From Verrucomicrobiota bacterium (GTDB lineage Bacteria > Verrucomicrobiota > Verrucomicrobiia > Opitutales > Opitutaceae), in assembly GCA_016871775.1 (NCBI GenBank), contig VHCI01000014.1, positions 1 through 45,363 of the forward strand: a stretch of 45,363 nt of DNA, written 5' to 3'. Positions 7,775 through 15,526 of this stretch are shown in pieces. Position 1 is the first letter of the stretch, and the number at the start of each line of letters is the position of its first letter. The translations under genes and the position numbers were made by a program. The notes under the pieces are model-generated. The model had not been told where the DNA came from and ran no database searches. It saw only the letters and a program-made list of their open reading frames with translations.

Positions 7775-9256
7775 TCAGGCCGGTCCGACCGTCGAGGGAA
7801 GGCAGCGCACGAGCAACAGCTCGGTCTTCTCGTCCCCAATCGCCAACTCAAGGCGGTCGCCCGCCGTCAATGGTGCGCCTGGCGCCTCCGAGCCGGCGAG
7901 GAGCCAACAGCCGCCCTCCTGCAGCAGGGTCCACGCGGGGGAACCTGCGGGCAGCGGCAGAGACAGGTCCGGTTCCGCGGACGGCGGCCCGAAGGTGAAC
8001 CGACGTTGGCGGGGCAGGGGATGGGCGAGTCCGCCCAACACTAGGTGGGTCGGGGCGCTTCCCGGAGTGCCCGGGCCGCCGCCCGCGACCCGCAGGCGCC
8101 ACGAGCCGGCGGGGATCGGCGTGACAAGGGCAAGATCGAGTTCGGTCCAGACCGGGACCTCAGCGAGGTCGGCGGGGGCGTCCGCCGACGAGTGGCCGAG
8201 CCGGGCGGCGCCCACGGCGGCCGCTGCGGTCGGAAGCCGCAGGAGGCGGGCGGGGGTCCCGGCGCGCAGCCGGGCCTCGAGCCCGGGAATCCGCGCGGCA
8301 CGGTCGGTCAGCGCCACGGTCCCGGGGGCTGGCCCCCCGTTCCGGCGGGCGAGCAGATCCTGCAGTCCCTGGGCGATGGTGGCGGCGACGCCGAGCGCGT
8401 CAGCGGCGAGCTGCTCCCGCTTGGCGTTCATCTCGTAGGTGCGCGCTCCCGTGCCGATGACGAACCGGTGCTCGGTCGCCTCTCCTTGGAGGAAGTCGTG
8501 GACTTGGCGGAAGAAAGCCTGCTCAACACGGCCGTCGGTAAGGATGTCAAAGGTGGTTTGCCGGAGGAAGCGATTGCCCAGCGCGGCCGTGAGCTGGCGG
8601 CGCAGCGCGGCGAGACCGGCTTGGGGCAGGTGCAGGTGGGCCGCGCGCGCGAGCCGGCCCGCGCGTGGTTGCAGCAGGGTGAGGTCCGCCCCAGTCAATC
8701 CGGCGTCAATGAGCACCACGGGCAGGGACGGGTCGCAGCCGGGACCGCGCGGGTCGCTCAGCGCGGCAAGCCCGGCGTCGACGACGCCGACGAGGGGCAG
8801 CTGCAGCCCGTGGGCTAAGCCGAGCAGTAGCCCGATCCTTTCTTCTTCGATCGCGGGGTCGCGGAGGTAGGCTCCGGGCACGGCCAAGACCACCCTTCCG
8901 GGTCGGCTCGCGGCGGGTTCTAGTCGGGCGAGGAACGCGCGCAGAAAAAGAAACGCCAGCTCCGACGAAGAGAGAGTCTTTCCGTTGACTTGCAGCGCCG
9001 AAGGGTCGTGGCCGAGGCGGGCCCAGAAGTGGAAATCGATGCGCCGTGGGTGTACGAACCACAAGTCCTCGGCGGCGCGGCCGAGCGTTATGGTTTTCCC
9101 GTCGCTGCAGGCATAACCGGGCCAGTCCCGGTTGCCCTGATGATCCGGGACAAAGAACGGTTGTGGGTCGATCCCAGCGGCGACGCCAAGGGCGGCCTCC
9201 AAACCTGCATCCGAAAGTTCCAGGCCGAGCGTGGGTATTGCTTGGGGCTCGCTCAC
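7775..9256 (-). CDS. Hsp70/actin-fold (ASKHA) protein with FHA-like C-terminus
   Basis: A protein of 493 residues starting at GTG 9256 (GTGA overlap with the upstream channel gene). The Hsp70-like fold is seen in VVLAVPGAYLRD, then LPLVGVVDAGLAAL (the connect-1 region), VVLIDAGLTGADLTL (phosphate-2 loop), and LTDRAARIPGLEARL with AAAAVGAARLG near residues 320-365. The first phosphate loop near residue 10 (LGLELSDAG) lacks the usual DxGTT form, so ATPase activity is uncertain. About residues 415-490 resemble a degenerate FHA domain (FTFG, DLSLPLP, then LTAGDRLELA and LLLVRC). No signal peptide or membrane segment is seen, so it should be cytoplasmic. Sitting between the channel gene and two vWA genes, it could be a regulator or assembly factor. 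It is clearly not DnaK itself: it lacks the substrate-binding domain. Confidence 0.8.
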   Translation of the reverse strand: MSEPQAIPTLGLELSDAGLEAALGVAAGIDPQPFFVPDHQGNRDWPGYACSDGKTITLGRAAEDLWFVHPRRIDFHFWARLGHDPSALQVNGKTLSSSELAFLFLRAFLARLEPAASRPGRVVLAVPGAYLRDPAIEEERIGLLLGLAHGLQLPLVGVVDAGLAALSDPRGPGCDPSLPVVLIDAGLTGADLTLLQPRAGRLARAAHLHLPQAGLAALRRQLTAALGNRFLRQTTFDILTDGRVEQAFFRQVHDFLQGEATEHRFVIGTGARTYEMNAKREQLAADALGVAATIAQGLQDLLARRNGGPAPGTVALTDRAARIPGLEARLRAGTPARLLRLPTAAAAVGAARLGHSSADAPADLAEVPVWTELDLALVTPIPAGSWRLRVAGGGPGTPGSAPTHLVLGGLAHPLPRQRRFTFGPPSAEPDLSLPLPAGSPAWTLLQEGGCWLLAGSEAPGAPLTAGDRLELAIGDEKTELLLVRCLPSTVGPA

Positions 9257-10104
9257 GCCGCAGATCCCTCCTCGCGGGTCGGCACCTTCATCACGTCGAT
9301 CACGGCGTCGCGGCAGTAGGTCTGCGTCTCGATGACCTGCGCCTCCTGCCGCGATTGCACGCCGTGCATCAGGTACATCAGTCCCATCGAGAGCACGAGG
9401 GCCACGAGGGTCGAGTTGAAGGCGAGGCCGAGCGCCTCGATCACCGGGCTAATGTCGCCCTTGATCGCCTGCTCGGCAAAGGCGAGGGCGAGGCCAATGC
9501 CGCGAACCGTGCCGATGAACCCGATGGCCGGAATGGCCCACGCGATGTAGCGCACGAGCGAGAGGGACGAATCGAGCCGGTCGGCTGCGAGCTCGGCACG
9601 TTCCTTCACGGCGTTGGCGGCGTCCTGCACCGAACGGGTGGCATGGAACCGGTGCAGCGCGGCGAGGATGCACTCGGGCAGGAGGCGGTCCCGCCAGCGC
9701 GAATCCCGTTCTACGCTGGCCTGGAGTTCTCGGTGGCGGTCGAGCGCGTCCTCAGGCAGGATGCGTTCCCCGGGCTGGAGGTGCACGAAGTCGAGCCGGA
9801 ACAGGCTGCGCTCGCGCCGCAGTTCCAGCAGTTTGTAGCCAAGAAGAAAGGTACCCCAGAGGGCGAAGATGATCTCAATCTGCTGCTCGGGATCCTTAAT
9901 GATGATGTGGAAAGAGCGCTGCTCCGAATTCACGGCGGTCGCCCCGCCGCGGGCTGCCATCACCCGCTGCTTCAGCTCGATCTCCGCGACGCGCGGGCGG
10001 ACAACGGTAGCGTAGTAGGGCTCCACGAGGGCGACGGCGAGCAGCAGGCCAAGGGCGGGGACGAGGAAGTCCGCAGATAGAACTCCCTTATTTCGGGTGG
10101 TCAT
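9253..10104 (-). CDS. MotA/TolQ/ExbB-family proton-channel protein
   Basis: A protein of 283 residues starting at ATG 10104. Predicted membrane segments are at about 12-34, 76-94, 183-209 and 221-246. The last two contain the family signature: IPAIGFIGTVRGIGLALAF, then LGLAFNSTLVALVLSM. A long cytoplasmic stretch lies between segments 2 and 3. Known relatives form pentamers around two ExbD/MotB-type subunits and use the ion gradient to drive rotation. No ExbD, TolR or MotB gene is nearby; instead the operon holds two vWA proteins with an ExbD-like transmembrane Asp. It is the first gene of the operon, and its stop overlaps the next start. A longer in-frame start at 10236 is rejected because it would run through the promoter region. 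Confidence 0.9.
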   Translation of the reverse strand: MTTRNKGVLSADFLVPALGLLLAVALVEPYYATVVRPRVAEIELKQRVMAARGGATAVNSEQRSFHIIIKDPEQQIEIIFALWGTFLLGYKLLELRRERSLFRLDFVHLQPGERILPEDALDRHRELQASVERDSRWRDRLLPECILAALHRFHATRSVQDAANAVKERAELAADRLDSSLSLVRYIAWAIPAIGFIGTVRGIGLALAFAEQAIKGDISPVIEALGLAFNSTLVALVLSMGLMYLMHGVQSRQEAQVIETQTYCRDAVIDVMKVPTREEGSAA

Positions 10105-10147
10105 AGGAAAGATTGGGTCGCGAGAGGGCGGCAGGCCCGAACCGCAG

Positions 10148-10175
10148 CTTATGATCGTTTCCCCGGAAAGTTCAA
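10148..10175 (-). promoter_or_regulatory. Candidate promoter of the channel/vWA operon
   Basis: On the minus strand TTGAAC (10175-10170) and CATAAG (10153-10148) are separated by 16 bases, giving a start about 37 bases before the ATG at 10104. The -35 lies inside a palindrome. The matches are four of six in each box. Confidence 0.45.
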
Positions 10176-10181
10176 ACTTTC
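10166..10181. repeat. Palindrome over the -35 box of the channel operon (possible operator)
   Basis: GAAAGTT (10166-10172), two bases, then AACTTTC (10175-10181): a perfect 7-bp inverted repeat with a 2-base centre. It overlaps the -35 element of the minus-strand promoter and sits about 40 bases from the plus-strand promoter of the neighbouring lipoprotein gene, a good place for a repressor or activator site controlling both. Confidence 0.5.
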
Positions 10182-10220
10182 GGCCCGAGCCGGGCCGCGG
10201 GGCCTTTTTTAACGCAAGGG

Positions 10221-10249
10221 TTGAATTCAAAAACATCTGCGGTTAGGAT
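10221..10249 (+). promoter_or_regulatory. Candidate promoter for the lipoprotein pair
   Basis: TTGAAT (10221-10226) and TAGGAT (10244-10249) are separated by 17 bases, about 40 bases upstream of the ATG at 10290. It diverges from the channel-operon promoter. Confidence 0.45.
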
Positions 10250-10289
10250 CGACGAATTAGCGTTGTTCAGTCCGACACCGATCCTCCCT

Positions 10290-10967
10290 ATGTCGTTTCC
10301 CCGCCCTCTCGGTACTCGTCCGGCGAAACGCCTCCTCGTCCCCTGCGGCTGCGCGCTCCTTTCCCTCGCGCTCCTCTCCGGCTGCCAATCGGGGGTCGCA
10401 CCGTCGAAGACGGCCACCGGGGCTGGCACTGGGGCGATGGTCGGCGCGGTCGGCGGCTCCGTTGTCGGAAGTAACAGCAGCATAGGTTCGGGCGCCGGTT
10501 TAGTGGGCGGCGCGGCCGCGGGCGCCCTGATTGGAGGAATCGTGGGGATGGTGCAGGATGCGAAGGATCGCCGGGAGCAGGACCGGCTCGCGCAGGAGCG
10601 GGCGTTCCAGCAGGACAAGGCCAAGAGGTTGCAGGAGGAGGCCAAGGCCAAGGCGGCGCTTGAGGAGGAGCTGGCCATCGCCGAAGGGTTCCGGATTTCG
10701 GACCTCGAGCTCAATGAGGCGAAGCGGAAGCTTGATTCCGCCGCCGACCGGCTCAAGCGGCTGCAAGGCGAGCGGAATGCCGCCCTAGCGAAGAAGAAGG
10801 AGCTCGATGATGCGCAGGCGAAGACACTCTCCACCGAGGCCGAGATCGCCCGGTTGGAGGAGGAGCTGGCGCGCCTCAAGGGCGAGACAGTCCCCGGAGC
10901 CCCTTTGCCCCCGAGCGAACCCGCCACCGCCGGCGCGCCACCCGTGCCCGGGCGTACGGGACCTTAA
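10290..10967 (+). CDS. Glycine-zipper, coiled-coil lipoprotein
   Basis: A protein of 225 residues starting at ATG 10290; an in-frame extension upstream runs through the promoter and is rejected. The signal peptide ends in a lipobox (LLSGC). A glycine-rich stretch follows (about residues 40-90, with repeated GAxxGAxxG spacing and hydrophobic residues), as in glycine-zipper outer-membrane proteins that insert into or span membranes. After this come about 110 residues of charged coiled coil rich in Glu, Lys, Arg and Ala, then a proline-rich tail. It is divergent from the ExbB/vWA operon across one shared regulatory region, and 12 bases upstream of a second lipoprotein gene. Specific function unknown; an envelope partner for the channel system is possible but only by position. 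Confidence 0.8.
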   Translation: MSFPRPLGTRPAKRLLVPCGCALLSLALLSGCQSGVAPSKTATGAGTGAMVGAVGGSVVGSNSSIGSGAGLVGGAAAGALIGGIVGMVQDAKDRREQDRLAQERAFQQDKAKRLQEEAKAKAALEEELAIAEGFRISDLELNEAKRKLDSAADRLKRLQGERNAALAKKKELDDAQAKTLSTEAEIARLEEELARLKGETVPGAPLPPSEPATAGAPPVPGRTGP

Positions 10968-10979
10968 CGCGCTCCCCCA

Positions 10980-11747
10980 GTGCGCCCGCTTTTGGCAGCC
11001 CGTTTTCTCGCCCTGATCGCGCTGGCTGCAGGGCTGTCGTTTCTTGGCGGCTGCGGGACCCCGGCGCACTCGGTCAAGGTCGATGCAATCTCGCGGCCGG
11101 CGCGCGCGGACGCCCAGTCCTACGTGCTGAGGTCCAAGGATCCGACCAAAGGCGAGGAGAACCTGCGCCACCGCGAAGCCTCGGACTTCATCCGCACCGC
11201 ACTCGCGGGCAAGGGGCTCTACGAGGCTCCCTCTGCCGAGCGGGCGGATATGGTGGTCGAACTCGACTACGGAATGGAGGCTCCGCGCTCGAAGATCGAG
11301 CGGGTGAGTGTCCCGGTTTACGCCCAAGTCGGCGGCGGGGTACGATATGATACGGTGCCCTCGACGGATTCCCGCGGCAATGCCACGCTCCGGACGGTGG
11401 CGGTGTACCAGCCGCCCCGGAACGAGATTGTTGGCTACGAGGAGGTCCCGCGGATGGTGACGGTTTACGAGAAGTACGTGCGCATTTCTGCCCGGGAGAA
11501 CCGTCCCGCCAGCGAAGGTCGGCCTCCCTCAGAGCTTTGGAGCATCCACGCCAGCACCGAAGACGAGAGCAAGGACCTGCGTAAGTACTTGCCGATTCTG
11601 GCCTCAGCCACGGTCGACTACATCGGGTCCGACACCTCGAGCCAGCGGACGGTTAAGGTCCGGGCCGACGGGGCCGACGTGGACTTCATCCGCCGCCGTG
11701 GCGCTGACCCCGCGCCGGCCCCGGCCGCCCCCGCGCGCGGTTCCTGA
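10980..11747 (+). CDS. Lipoprotein of unknown function
   Basis: A protein of 255 residues with a GTG start at 10980, 12 bases after the preceding gene. The signal peptide is strongly hydrophobic and ends in a lipobox (FLGGC). The body contains an N-terminal strand-helix region with TALAGKGLYEAP followed by ADMVVELDYGME, a pattern seen in DUF4136-like lipoproteins where an unfolded or multi-strand domain binds unknown partners. The C-terminus is rich in Pro and Ala. I cannot name a family with confidence. It is probably cotranscribed with the glycine-zipper lipoprotein, and the next gene, secG, follows after 72 bases. Confidence 0.75.
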   Translation: MRPLLAARFLALIALAAGLSFLGGCGTPAHSVKVDAISRPARADAQSYVLRSKDPTKGEENLRHREASDFIRTALAGKGLYEAPSAERADMVVELDYGMEAPRSKIERVSVPVYAQVGGGVRYDTVPSTDSRGNATLRTVAVYQPPRNEIVGYEEVPRMVTVYEKYVRISARENRPASEGRPPSELWSIHASTEDESKDLRKYLPILASATVDYIGSDTSSQRTVKVRADGADVDFIRRRGADPAPAPAAPARGS

Positions 11748-11819
11748 GCGCGACCGCCGCGGCCGCGGGACATCTCGCGGTTGACATCCGGTCCCCGGGG
11801 AGGCACTGCTCCCGGTCCC

Positions 11820-12224
11820 ATGAGTATCGTCCTCGGCATTCTGACGTTCATCCTGATCCTCGTTTCCGTCTTTCTGGTCCTGATTGTGCTGATGCAGAAG
11901 TCGAAGGACGGTGGAATTGGTTCCGCCCTAGGTGGGGGGGCCGCGGAGGCGGCCTTCGGCGCCGAGACCAACAACGTGCTCGTGCAGGCCACGAAGTATT
12001 CGGCGATCCTGTTCTTCGTCCTCGCCTTCCTGCTCTATCTGGGTCGCATTTCAGAGCGCAAGTTCGAGAAGGGCGCTGCCGGCGGCGCTCTCCCGAGCAT
12101 CACCGCCCCCTCGGCTCCGGCGGCCTCGACGGCTGCGACCCCTACCCCGGCGGTGGCCGTGCCGGCCACGGCGGCTCCGGCCACCGCCGCGCCGGCCCCG
12201 GCGCCCGAGGCGCCCAAAAAGTAA
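11820..12224 (+). CDS. secG: Preprotein translocase subunit SecG
   Basis: A protein of 134 residues starting at ATG 11820. Two transmembrane helices (about 5-25 and 55-75) flank the conserved SecG loop with [17 protein letters not shown]. SecG is the small, non-essential subunit of the SecYEG channel and assists SecA-driven export. The family is usually 75-110 residues; here an Ala/Pro/Thr-rich low-complexity tail from about residue 85 adds length, a common feature in high-GC genomes. It heads a short plus-strand run with the LolA-like and HAD genes, with a 13-base gap to the next start. Confidence 0.93.
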   Translation: MSIVLGILTFILILVSVFLVLIVLMQKSKDGGIGSALGGGAAEAAFGAETNNVLVQATKYSAILFFVLAFLLYLGRISERKFEKGAAGGALPSITAPSAPAASTAATPTPAVAVPATAAPATAAPAPAPEAPKK

Positions 12225-12237
12225 GCGTCGCTTCCGG

Positions 12238-13110
12238 ATGGGCCCGACCGTCCTTGTTCGGCCCGGTGTTTGGCGGTCGGGACTGGCTTTCATTACTTGG
12301 GGATTGCTTCATCTATCCGCGGCTGCCCCTAGCCGATCGCCCGAGCTCTCTCAGGCGGGTAACCCCAGTGAGGTGGAAGCCGCGCGGATTCTGGAGCGAT
12401 TCCGGCAGGCGGGTATCGCGGGCAGCTTTTATCTGGCCATCGAGTTGCGCTCCCTGCCCCGGCGAGGCGAGGAACGGGTGTTCCCGGGCCGTCTTTGGGG
12501 TGGCCGGGAGGCGGGTGGTCCCGTTTTCCGCCTCGAGGTCGAGGACGGCCAGGGTGAGGTGCGCCGTCTGATCCTGAGAAATGGGGTGGAGGGCGGGGTC
12601 TGGCGCTGGGCCGGCGCGCAGGTCGAGCAGGTGCCCCCAGCGGCTGCCGTCGCGCCGCTATTCCCCGGGGTGGAGGTCTCCGCCTTTGATGTGCAGATGC
12701 CCTTCCTGTACTGGCCGGAGGCGCAGCTGGAGAAGCTCGCCCGCGCCTTCGGCCGGCCCGCCTATTCCTACCTCTTCAAGGCACCGCCCGGCTTCCTTGA
12801 GCAGGGGGGAGGTTACGCCGCGGCCCGCGCCTACCTCGACACCCAGTTCAACGCCCTGATGCAGACCGAACTGTTGGCCGCCAACGGGGGGGTCCTGAAG
12901 ACCTTTTACCTCGTGAGCCTCAAAAAGGTCGGGGAACAGTACGTGCCCCGGCAGGCCGATTACCGCAACGAGCTCACCCGCGACAAGACGCGTTTTCAAG
13001 CCACTGCCGCCGCCCTCAACCTGTCGATCCCTGCCGGGGCCTTTGCGCCGGCGTCACTCGCGGAGCCGTGGTCGCCGCCCGCCGCCGCCCTCGTCCTACC
13101 CGTTGAATGA
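12238..13110 (+). CDS. Exported LolA-like outer-membrane lipoprotein-sorting protein
   Basis: A protein of 290 residues starting at ATG 12238, with an N-terminal signal peptide (about residues 1-30, ending SAAA). From about residue 40 an amphipathic helix (AARILERFRQAG) leads into repeated beta strands (GSFYLAIELRS, then FPGRLWG, VFRLEVED, RRLILRN), the half-barrel pattern of LolA/LolB and related periplasmic carriers. A VSAFDVQMPFLYWPE motif near residue 150 is seen in uncharacterised verrucomicrobial relatives. The likely role is carriage of a lipid or lipoprotein between membranes, but the family call is by fold pattern only. It is 13 bases after secG, and its stop overlaps the HAD gene start (ATGA). 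Confidence 0.6.
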   Translation: MGPTVLVRPGVWRSGLAFITWGLLHLSAAAPSRSPELSQAGNPSEVEAARILERFRQAGIAGSFYLAIELRSLPRRGEERVFPGRLWGGREAGGPVFRLEVEDGQGEVRRLILRNGVEGGVWRWAGAQVEQVPPAAAVAPLFPGVEVSAFDVQMPFLYWPEAQLEKLARAFGRPAYSYLFKAPPGFLEQGGGYAAARAYLDTQFNALMQTELLAANGGVLKTFYLVSLKKVGEQYVPRQADYRNELTRDKTRFQATAAALNLSIPAGAFAPASLAEPWSPPAAALVLPVE

Positions 13111-13766
13111 GCGCCTCCCTCCGTCCCAAGCGCACCGTCGTCTTTGACCTCGATGGCACCCTGCTCGACAGCCTGCCGCTCGTCCTCGAGGCCATCCGCC
13201 ACGCGCTGGAGCCCTTTGGTAGCTTCCCGACAATGGATATCTTTGCCCGTCTGGGCGGCCCGCCTGAGCGGTTCCTCGCAGACCTGCTCCCGGACCCTGT
13301 CCACGTGCCTGTGGCGCTCCGGCGGATGGTGGATTTCCACGACGGGAACCACCACCTGATCCAGCCTTACGCCGGCGCCGTGGAGACGCTGAGCGACCTG
13401 CGGGCGCGCGGTATCCCGGCCGGGATCTGGACTGGACGCGATCGGGCCTCGACTCTCACGCTCATGGCGGCGCACGGGCTGGATGAAATCGTCGACGCGG
13501 TGGTCTGCGGGGATGACCTTCCCACGCACAAGCCGGACCCGGAGGGATTGCTGGCGTTGGTCAGCCGGCTTGGCTGCGCGCCCGCGGAAACGCTTCTGGT
13601 CGGCGATGCCGACGTGGACGTTCTCGGCGGCCACGCCGTTGGCGTCGAAACGGTGCTCATCCGGCACCAGCGGACGATCGCCCCCGCGGTGACCGCCATG
13701 TGCTGGCGCGACGTCACTTCGCCCGCGGAGGCCTACGCGCTCGTCCGCGCGCGCCTGCGCGAGTGA
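13107..13766 (+). CDS. HAD-superfamily hydrolase, phosphoglycolate-phosphatase type
   Basis: A protein of 219 residues. The HAD motif I nucleophile is Asp14 in VFDLDGTLLDS; motif II is in IWTGRDRAS; the motif III Lys lies in PTHKPDPEGL; motif IV is LLVGDADVDV. The cap region between motifs I and II is helical, as in Gph/PGMB-like phosphatases that act on small sugar phosphates or 2-phosphoglycolate. The true substrate cannot be read from the sequence. Its ATG overlaps the stop of the upstream gene and it ends 17 bases before the convergent prfC stop. Confidence 0.9.
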   Translation: MSASLRPKRTVVFDLDGTLLDSLPLVLEAIRHALEPFGSFPTMDIFARLGGPPERFLADLLPDPVHVPVALRRMVDFHDGNHHLIQPYAGAVETLSDLRARGIPAGIWTGRDRASTLTLMAAHGLDEIVDAVVCGDDLPTHKPDPEGLLALVSRLGCAPAETLLVGDADVDVLGGHAVGVETVLIRHQRTIAPAVTAMCWRDVTSPAEAYALVRARLRE

Positions 13767-13770
13767 ACCC

Positions 13771-13783
13771 AGCCGGCGCGGCT
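13771..13783. terminator. Short stem-loop between convergent HAD and prfC genes
   Basis: AGCCG, a three-base loop GCG, then CGGCT form a perfect five-base stem in the 16-base convergent gap, touching the last base of the prfC stop. No U-tract on either strand, so its role as a terminator is doubtful. Confidence 0.25.
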
Positions 13784-15414
13784 CAGCGCGTCTGCTCCAG
13801 CGGCAGCTCGTGGAGCCGGAGCTCCGGGTTCTTCTCCTGGAAGTATCGGAGCGTCCACTCCGAGGGGAAAAGTACGATCGGCTGATCCAGCCTGTCGGTC
13901 CCGAAGCTCACGCCGCTGGCCGTCACCAGCATTCCCGGCTGAGCGAGGCTGGGATGCGGCTCGATCCAGCGGAGGAGCGTCCAGGGCGTGGGTGCAAGGC
14001 GGGACTCGGCCCCGTACTCGCTCTGAAGCCGCCATTGGACGACTTCGAATTGCAGCGGGCCGACGGCGGCCAGGAGCGTGGAGCCGGGGGGGGCGTTACG
14101 CGCGTTAAACGCCTGCACGACACCCTCCTGGAGGAGCTGTTCGAGACCGGCGCGGTACTTCTTCGCATCTCCCGCGTTCGGATTTGAGATGTAGGTAAAC
14201 ACCTCCGGTGGGAACCTGGGGATCTCGTCGAAGAGGATCCCCTTGTCGTCGGTGAGGGTATCGCCGATGCCAAAATCACTGTGGCCGACCAGGCCGATGA
14301 CGTCGCCCGGCCAGGCCTCGTCGACCGTCTCCCGCTCCTGCCCGAAGAGCTTGTGCGACGAGGAAAGGCGCACGGTGCGGCCGGTGCGCTGGTGGGTGAC
14401 GAGCATGTCGCGCTCGAATCTGCCCGAGCAAACCCGCAGGAACGCGATGCGGTCGCGGTGCTTGGGGTCCATGTTCGCTTGGATCTTGAAGACGAAGCCG
14501 GAGAAACGGGGCGACTCGACGGGGACCACGGTACGTTCGCCCGCGGCTACGCCCGCGGTCGCCGGGCGGGCGCTGGAGCGCGGCGCGGGCGGCACGGAGT
14601 CCTGGAGGAATCCGTTCAGCAGCAACTCGATCCCGAAATTGTTCACCGCGCTGCCAAAGTAGACGGGGGTCTGCCGGCCCGCGCGGATCGCTGCAAGATC
14701 AAGGGGGGTGCCGGCGCCGTCGAGCATCGCCAGCTGCTCCGTGACTTCGCCGTAGGTGTGGTCATCGAGCCGCTCGCGCACCAGCGGGTCCTCCAAAGAG
14801 GCCACGTTGACCGGCGCGCGGAACTTGCCGCCCGGGACGCGCTCGAACAGGTGCACTTCGCGGGATCGGCGGTCGAAGACCCCGCGAAAGCCCGGGCCGT
14901 TGCCGAGCGGCCAGATGACCGGCGAGCACTGCAGGCCGAGCACGGTCTCGAGCTCGTCGAGCAGCTCCAGCGCGTTGCGCGTGGGCCGGTCGCACTTGTT
15001 CATGAAGGTGAAGATCGGGACGCCGCGGCGCCGGCACACCTCGAAGAGCTTGCGGGTCTGCGCCTCCACACCCTTGGCCGCGTCGATCACCATCAGCGCG
15101 GCGTCAACCGCGGTCAGCACGCGGTAGGTGTCCTCTGAGAAGTCCTTGTGACCGGGGGTGTCGAGAAGGTTGACCGCGAACCCGCCGAAATCGAACTGCA
15201 GCACGGTGGAACTGATCGATATCCCACGCTGCTTCTCCAGCTCCATCCAGTCTGAGGTGGTGGCGCGCTGGTTCTTTCGCGCGGTGACCGTGCCCGCGAG
15301 GTGGATGGCGTTCCCGTAGAGGAGGAATTTCTCGGTCAGCGTAGTCTTGCCCGCGTCCGGATGGGAAATAATCGCGAAGGTGCGGCGGCGGGCGATTTCG
15401 GCGGCGGGAGTCAA
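13783..15414 (-). CDS. prfC: Peptide chain release factor 3
   Basis: RF3 is the GTPase that removes RF1 or RF2 from ribosomes after termination. All G motifs are visible: [12 protein letters not shown] (P-loop), the switch region with [22 protein letters not shown], and FMNKCDRP. The C-terminal part has the RF3-specific [11 protein letters not shown] motif. No ATG lies before the conserved start; the best candidate is the TTG at 15414, giving [13 protein letters not shown] and 543 residues (family about 530). There is no Shine-Dalgarno before it, and longer in-frame starts run into the divergent P450 gene. The domain is canonical throughout. Confidence 0.94.
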   Translation of the reverse strand: MTPAAEIARRRTFAIISHPDAGKTTLTEKFLLYGNAIHLAGTVTARKNQRATTSDWMELEKQRGISISSTVLQFDFGGFAVNLLDTPGHKDFSEDTYRVLTAVDAALMVIDAAKGVEAQTRKLFEVCRRRGVPIFTFMNKCDRPTRNALELLDELETVLGLQCSPVIWPLGNGPGFRGVFDRRSREVHLFERVPGGKFRAPVNVASLEDPLVRERLDDHTYGEVTEQLAMLDGAGTPLDLAAIRAGRQTPVYFGSAVNNFGIELLLNGFLQDSVPPAPRSSARPATAGVAAGERTVVPVESPRFSGFVFKIQANMDPKHRDRIAFLRVCSGRFERDMLVTHQRTGRTVRLSSSHKLFGQERETVDEAWPGDVIGLVGHSDFGIGDTLTDDKGILFDEIPRFPPEVFTYISNPNAGDAKKYRAGLEQLLQEGVVQAFNARNAPPGSTLLAAVGPLQFEVVQWRLQSEYGAESRLAPTPWTLLRWIEPHPSLAQPGMLVTASGVSFGTDRLDQPIVLFPSEWTLRYFQEKNPELRLHELPLEQTR

Positions 15415-15526
15415 GGGACGGAAGGGGGGGAGCAAACGGCCCGTCGCGGGTGCAGGGAAGCGGAAAATGGCGCGTTCGCGGTTTGACCCGCCCACGCGGG
15501 GGGCTCCTGCTGGACGAGTCCTGTCG

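Noticed and set aside
5662-10104. Zorya anti-phage system (ZorA-ZorB).
   Set aside because: The channel protein is ExbB/MotA-like, but the partner proteins have vWA domains and no OmpA/peptidoglycan-binding domain, and ZorC, ZorD or ZorE are absent. Kept as an analogy only.
10180-10212. Terminator-like hairpin and T-tract (GGGGCCTTTTTT) on the plus strand.
   Set aside because: No plus-strand gene ends there; it lies between divergent promoters, so the T-tract is more likely an upstream AT element.
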